A stretch of DNA of 10,268 nucleotides. Source: an uncultured Collinsella sp. (lineage in GTDB: Bacteria; Actinomycetota; Coriobacteriia; Coriobacteriales; Coriobacteriaceae). The stretch covers positions 1-10,268 of the forward strand of contig CAAECF010000029.1 of NCBI GenBank assembly GCA_900754275.1, in the 5' to 3' direction. Within the stretch, counting starts at the first letter, position 1; every line of letters starts with the position of its first letter. The notes under the pieces were generated by a model. It worked only from the letters and a program-made list of their open reading frames with translations, was not told where the DNA came from and ran no database searches. This document shows, one piece after another, positions 8,111 to 10,268 of the stretch. The position numbers were made by a program, and so were the translations under genes.

Positions 8111-9256
8111 CTAAGCGGTGGGAAGCTCTGGCGTGTTAGCCGGCTGCTGCGGCTTGAGGTGGGCGTTGTGCCAGATGATTTGGATGATGTAGCCGAGCAT
8201 AAAGACAAAGGCCACGCCGCTGATGAAGCCGCCTACGAGGGGAAGCCCCGTGAGGGCGCCGGCGATCACGCCGCCGATGGCTGCCATGGCGTAGCGGTTT
8301 TGGCTGTGTCCGACCATGCGGGCGATCGCGCACCCCGCAAAGGCACTCGACACCAATGCGATGCCGATAACGCCGCACAAGAGGGTTCCGGCAAGCGACA
8401 GACCAGCGATAGAGATAATCAGCAGTAGGACGGCGGGGGCGATAGCAATCGTAGCCAGAAGACCGCTCACCCACAGAGGCGTGGGGTGCTGGTGGAGCAT
8501 GCCGGCGGCGCCGGCGGTCGCGCGCGGAAAGACGAGCTCGAGCAGCAGAGCGACAAAGCAGGTCGAGAGTGCCGCGGCGACGATGCCGCCGATGACATCG
8601 TTAACGGTGGAAGTATCCTCGTTCTCGGTGCGGTCGATCTTGAGCGCGCCGACCTCGGCTCCCGCGGCGCGCTCGGGGTCCTCGGAGACGTGCGCGTTCA
8701 CGGTGCCGGTGATGTGGGCGTTCTTGCCCAGGATGAGCTTGTCGGCCCAAACCTCGACATCGCCCTCGACGGTGCCATCGATGGTCACCGTATCGCCCGC
8801 AAGCGCTGCCGACTTGGTGGAGCCGCGCAGGGCAACCGTCTCGCCTATCGCATAGAAACAGTTGGCGGTGCTGTCGGAATTGAGCACGACATGCTGACCG
8901 GCTACCGTCACACTGCCATCAACCGTGGTCTTGGCAACGTCGATGGTGCGCGCCGCAAGACGAATGGCGCCGCCCACCGTGCAGTCGCGGATCGAGAGAG
9001 TATCGCCCGCGGCGATGATATCGCGGTCGATGGACGTGTCGTCCAAGTTGAGGGCCTGACCTACCCAGTACAGGTCACCTTCGACGCCGGACGGATTGGC
9101 GTCATTGTCGGTCGCAAGTACGTTGCCTGCGGTGTCCGTGTCGGCGAACGACGCCGTGGGAAGCACGGTGATCGCCAGCGCGATGAGCGCGAATGCCATA
9201 AGCAGGCAGCGACGCATCTTGTGTGACGGTGCCGCCGCGGTTTGATTGAAAGCCAT
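8111..9256 (-). CDS. Bactofilin-like repeat domain protein with C-terminal membrane segments
   Basis: A 381-aa protein. AAAAGGA (9263-9269) lies six bases upstream of the ATG, supporting this start over the internal Met14. Residues 14-38 are a signal peptide (MRRCLLMAFALIALAITV, with possible cleavage after SFA at 38). Residues about 60-187 are short beta-rich repeats such as GDTLSIRDCTVGGAIRL, TTVDGSVTVAGQHVVL and DTVTIDGTVEGDVEVWADK. They resemble the right-handed beta-helix of bactofilins (polymer-forming cytoskeletal proteins). A charged linker (190-216) follows, then 4-5 hydrophobic helices (about 218-243, 262-284, 288-313, 322-340 and 341-361) and a short tail. If the signal sequence is used, the beta-helix lies outside the membrane, unlike classical bactofilins. 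It lies 107 nt downstream of the TRIC gene and converges with the pilus operon. A role in the envelope is inferred; the exact function is unknown. Confidence 0.82.
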   Translation of the reverse strand: MAFNQTAAAPSHKMRRCLLMAFALIALAITVLPTASFADTDTAGNVLATDNDANPSGVEGDLYWVGQALNLDDTSIDRDIIAAGDTLSIRDCTVGGAIRLAARTIDVAKTTVDGSVTVAGQHVVLNSDSTANCFYAIGETVALRGSTKSAALAGDTVTIDGTVEGDVEVWADKLILGKNAHITGTVNAHVSEDPERAAGAEVGALKIDRTENEDTSTVNDVIGGIVAAALSTCFVALLLELVFPRATAGAAGMLHQHPTPLWVSGLLATIAIAPAVLLLIISIAGLSLAGTLLCGVIGIALVSSAFAGCAIARMVGHSQNRYAMAAIGGVIAGALTGLPLVGGFISGVAFVFMLGYIIQIIWHNAHLKPQQPANTPELPTA

Positions 9257-9268
9257 GGTTGATCCTTT

Positions 9269-9295
9269 TGTTAGGTGTTCGGCATATACCTAACA
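9269..9295 (-). promoter_or_regulatory. Perfect 8-bp inverted repeat next to a ribosome binding site
   Basis: TGTTAGGT (9269-9276) and ACCTAACA (9288-9295) are perfect inverted arms around 11 nt. On the minus strand the repeat ends at the first base of the AAAAGGA site of the gene starting at 9256. The loop includes TATATG, a possible -10, but I see no good -35. It could be an operator over the promoter or a leader hairpin. GGGTACCC, another 8-bp palindrome, adjoins it at 9296-9303. Confidence 0.4.
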
Positions 9296-9363
9296 GGGTA
9301 CCCAACGTGCGGGCGCTCTAAAAGAACCTCTCGGTTGCATTTCGAAGGATGAGCCCGCGCTAC

Positions 9364-10053
9364 CTAATTTTTGCGATGCAAAAAGCGCGCGATGTCTTCT
9401 TCGGTGGGGCTTTTGATGTCAAAGCGCAGCGAGAGCCAGCGCAGACCCATGGTCACGACAACGCATACGATCAGCGCGGCGACATTGCTCATGATGCCGC
9501 TCATAACGAGACACACGTAGCTTGTCGATCCGGCGATGGCGGCGATGGCATAAAAGTTAGTACGTTGGAAAATGCCCGGAACAACGCCCATAAAGCCGTC
9601 GCGCAGCATACCGCCGCCCACCGCGGTAAAAAAGCCCATCATGATGCATACGGCAGGTGCAAATCCGTAGACCAGCGCCTTGTCCGCGCCGGTTGCGGCA
9701 TAGATGCCGACCGAGATGATGTCGAGCAGGGGAATGAGTTTTTCGGGCTTGTCGACGATTGCCGGAAAGATATAGATGATGGCCGCCGTGGCGATGGAGA
9801 GCGGCAGCGCCATCGGCTGGTTGAGGATGTAGACGTTGCCCACCTGCAGCGTCATGTCGCGCAAGAGACCGCCGCCTAGACCGCAGACCACCGCGAGCGC
9901 GACCGCGCCCACCAGGTCGAGCTTGTGCTCGCGCGCAACCAGTACACCCGAGATTGATGCGGCGACAACGGCGAACATCTCGAGCCAAAACGGAATAGCG
10001 ACCATGGCATCCGAGGCATGTGAGGTAATGGTCATAGCGGCGACGACGGGCAA
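9364..10053 (-). CDS. TRIC/UPF0126-family cation channel-like membrane protein
   Basis: A 229-aa protein, close to the usual 200-230 aa. It has two homologous halves, each with the family signature: GGGLLRD (60-66) and GGGMLRD (146-152). About seven hydrophobic helices (22-42, 46-62, 84-100, 109-126, 130-148, 166-184 and 188-207) match the 3+3+1 layout of prokaryotic TRIC trimeric cation channels, formerly UPF0126 (YadS/YicG type). The start codon is TTG. AAAGGA lies seven bases upstream, while the first ATG (codon 7, at 10035) has no Shine-Dalgarno, and an in-frame TAA lies 27 nt upstream of the TTG. The helices suggest an inner-membrane protein passing monovalent cations; the substrate is not shown by sequence. 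It may be cotranscribed with the downstream bactofilin-like gene, but a weak AACC-GAGA-GGTT hairpin followed by CTTTT lies between them. Confidence 0.9.
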   Translation of the reverse strand: MPVVAAMTITSHASDAMVAIPFWLEMFAVVAASISGVLVAREHKLDLVGAVALAVVCGLGGGLLRDMTLQVGNVYILNQPMALPLSIATAAIIYIFPAIVDKPEKLIPLLDIISVGIYAATGADKALVYGFAPAVCIMMGFFTAVGGGMLRDGFMGVVPGIFQRTNFYAIAAIAGSTSYVCLVMSGIMSNVAALIVCVVVTMGLRWLSLRFDIKSPTEEDIARFLHRKN

Positions 10054-10060
10054 GATGGGG

Positions 10061-10066
10061 TCCTTT
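10061..10066 (-). promoter_or_regulatory. Ribosome binding site supporting a TTG start
   Basis: On the minus strand AAAGGA lies seven bases before TTG 10053. It closely resembles the AAAAGGA site of the neighbouring gene and decides the start in favour of TTG over the downstream ATG at 10035. Confidence 0.65.
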
Positions 10067-10268
10067 GGATTGTGGGTTTAGACAATGCCCGTACATAGTA
10101 CATGGTTGGCGCGCGTGGCGACCCTATTGCTCGGTAAACGGTCGGGACCGGGTGGGGGCGTGGCGTTGCTGGAATGCCAGGGGTCCAGAACATGTACGTC
10201 ACCCATTACAGTCTGAAATAGGCCATCGATAAATTTCGATGGCGAGCATTCGGCGCATTGCCTACGAT
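10067..10268. other. Intergenic region upstream of the TRIC gene
   Basis: About 200 nt with no confident gene. It holds a perfect 8-bp inverted repeat (GCCATCGA 10222-10229, TCGATGGC 10236-10243, loop TAAATT). It also holds distant inverted 7-mers GTACATG (10098-10104) and CATGTAC (10191-10197), and the compact palindrome CGGTC-GG-GACCG. A minus-strand frame is open from the window edge to TAA at 10078-10080 (62 codons), but its composition is odd. I found no clear -35/-10 for the TRIC gene. Confidence 0.5.
10222..10243. repeat. Perfect 8-bp inverted repeat with AT loop
   Basis: GCCATCGA and TCGATGGC flank TAAATT. There is no strong T tract on either side, so an operator or a fragment of a larger repeat is as likely as a terminator. 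Confidence 0.45.

Noticed and set aside
8486..9226. 246-aa plus-strand open frame
   Set aside because: It is antisense to the bactofilin-like gene, which has a signal peptide, membrane helices and a good ribosome binding site. The plus frame is rich in Gly/Arg/Asp with no motif.

Overview
The window looks like chromosomal DNA from a high-GC Gram-positive gut actinobacterium. Coriobacteriia, and Collinsella in particular, fit best. This is inferred from the TypA sequence, the C/G-ending codons, the Shine-Dalgarno sites of the AGGGGA/AAAGGA type, and the sortase-anchored pilin style. No search was run. The window holds five complete genes and one gene tail cut by the left edge.

Left part (1-2161): the last 46 codons of an unidentified gene, then typA/bipA, a ribosome-associated GTPase with strongly biased codons, closed by a strong intrinsic terminator at 2130-2161.

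Middle part (2162-8045): an AT-rich regulatory gap (about 28-37% GC in 2221-2400) leads into a two-gene surface pilus/adhesin operon. The first gene encodes a 1242-aa adhesin. It has a signal peptide, an N-terminal adhesive region, five tandem Ig-like domains, a CnaB domain with an E-box, a Spy0128/FctA-type domain and an LPEAG sorting signal. The second gene encodes a 547-aa FimA/SpaA-like backbone pilin with a KPK pilin-motif-like site, isopeptide-type domains, an E-box and an IPSTG sorting signal. The two genes overlap by 8 nt through a GTG start. No sortase gene is in the window, so the anchoring enzyme must be encoded elsewhere. A hairpin terminator usable from both strands ends the operon and also the convergent gene opposite it.

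Right part (8046-10268, minus strand): a TRIC/UPF0126-family seven-helix membrane protein with a TTG start, and downstream of it a secreted or membrane protein with a bactofilin-like repeat domain followed by 4-5 membrane segments. The outer 215 bases have no confident gene.

Beyond the genes, a short palindromic element (CAAAG-x3-CCTG-x2-CCCTTTG) occurs twice in tandem at 8046-8102, and a diverged inverted copy sits at 2164-2188. All copies lie at gene 3' ends. Other points of interest are twin 10-bp palindromes exactly 50 bp apart upstream of the pilus promoter, hairpins abutting the ribosome binding sites of two genes, and a sharp GC-rich block inside the backbone pilin gene.
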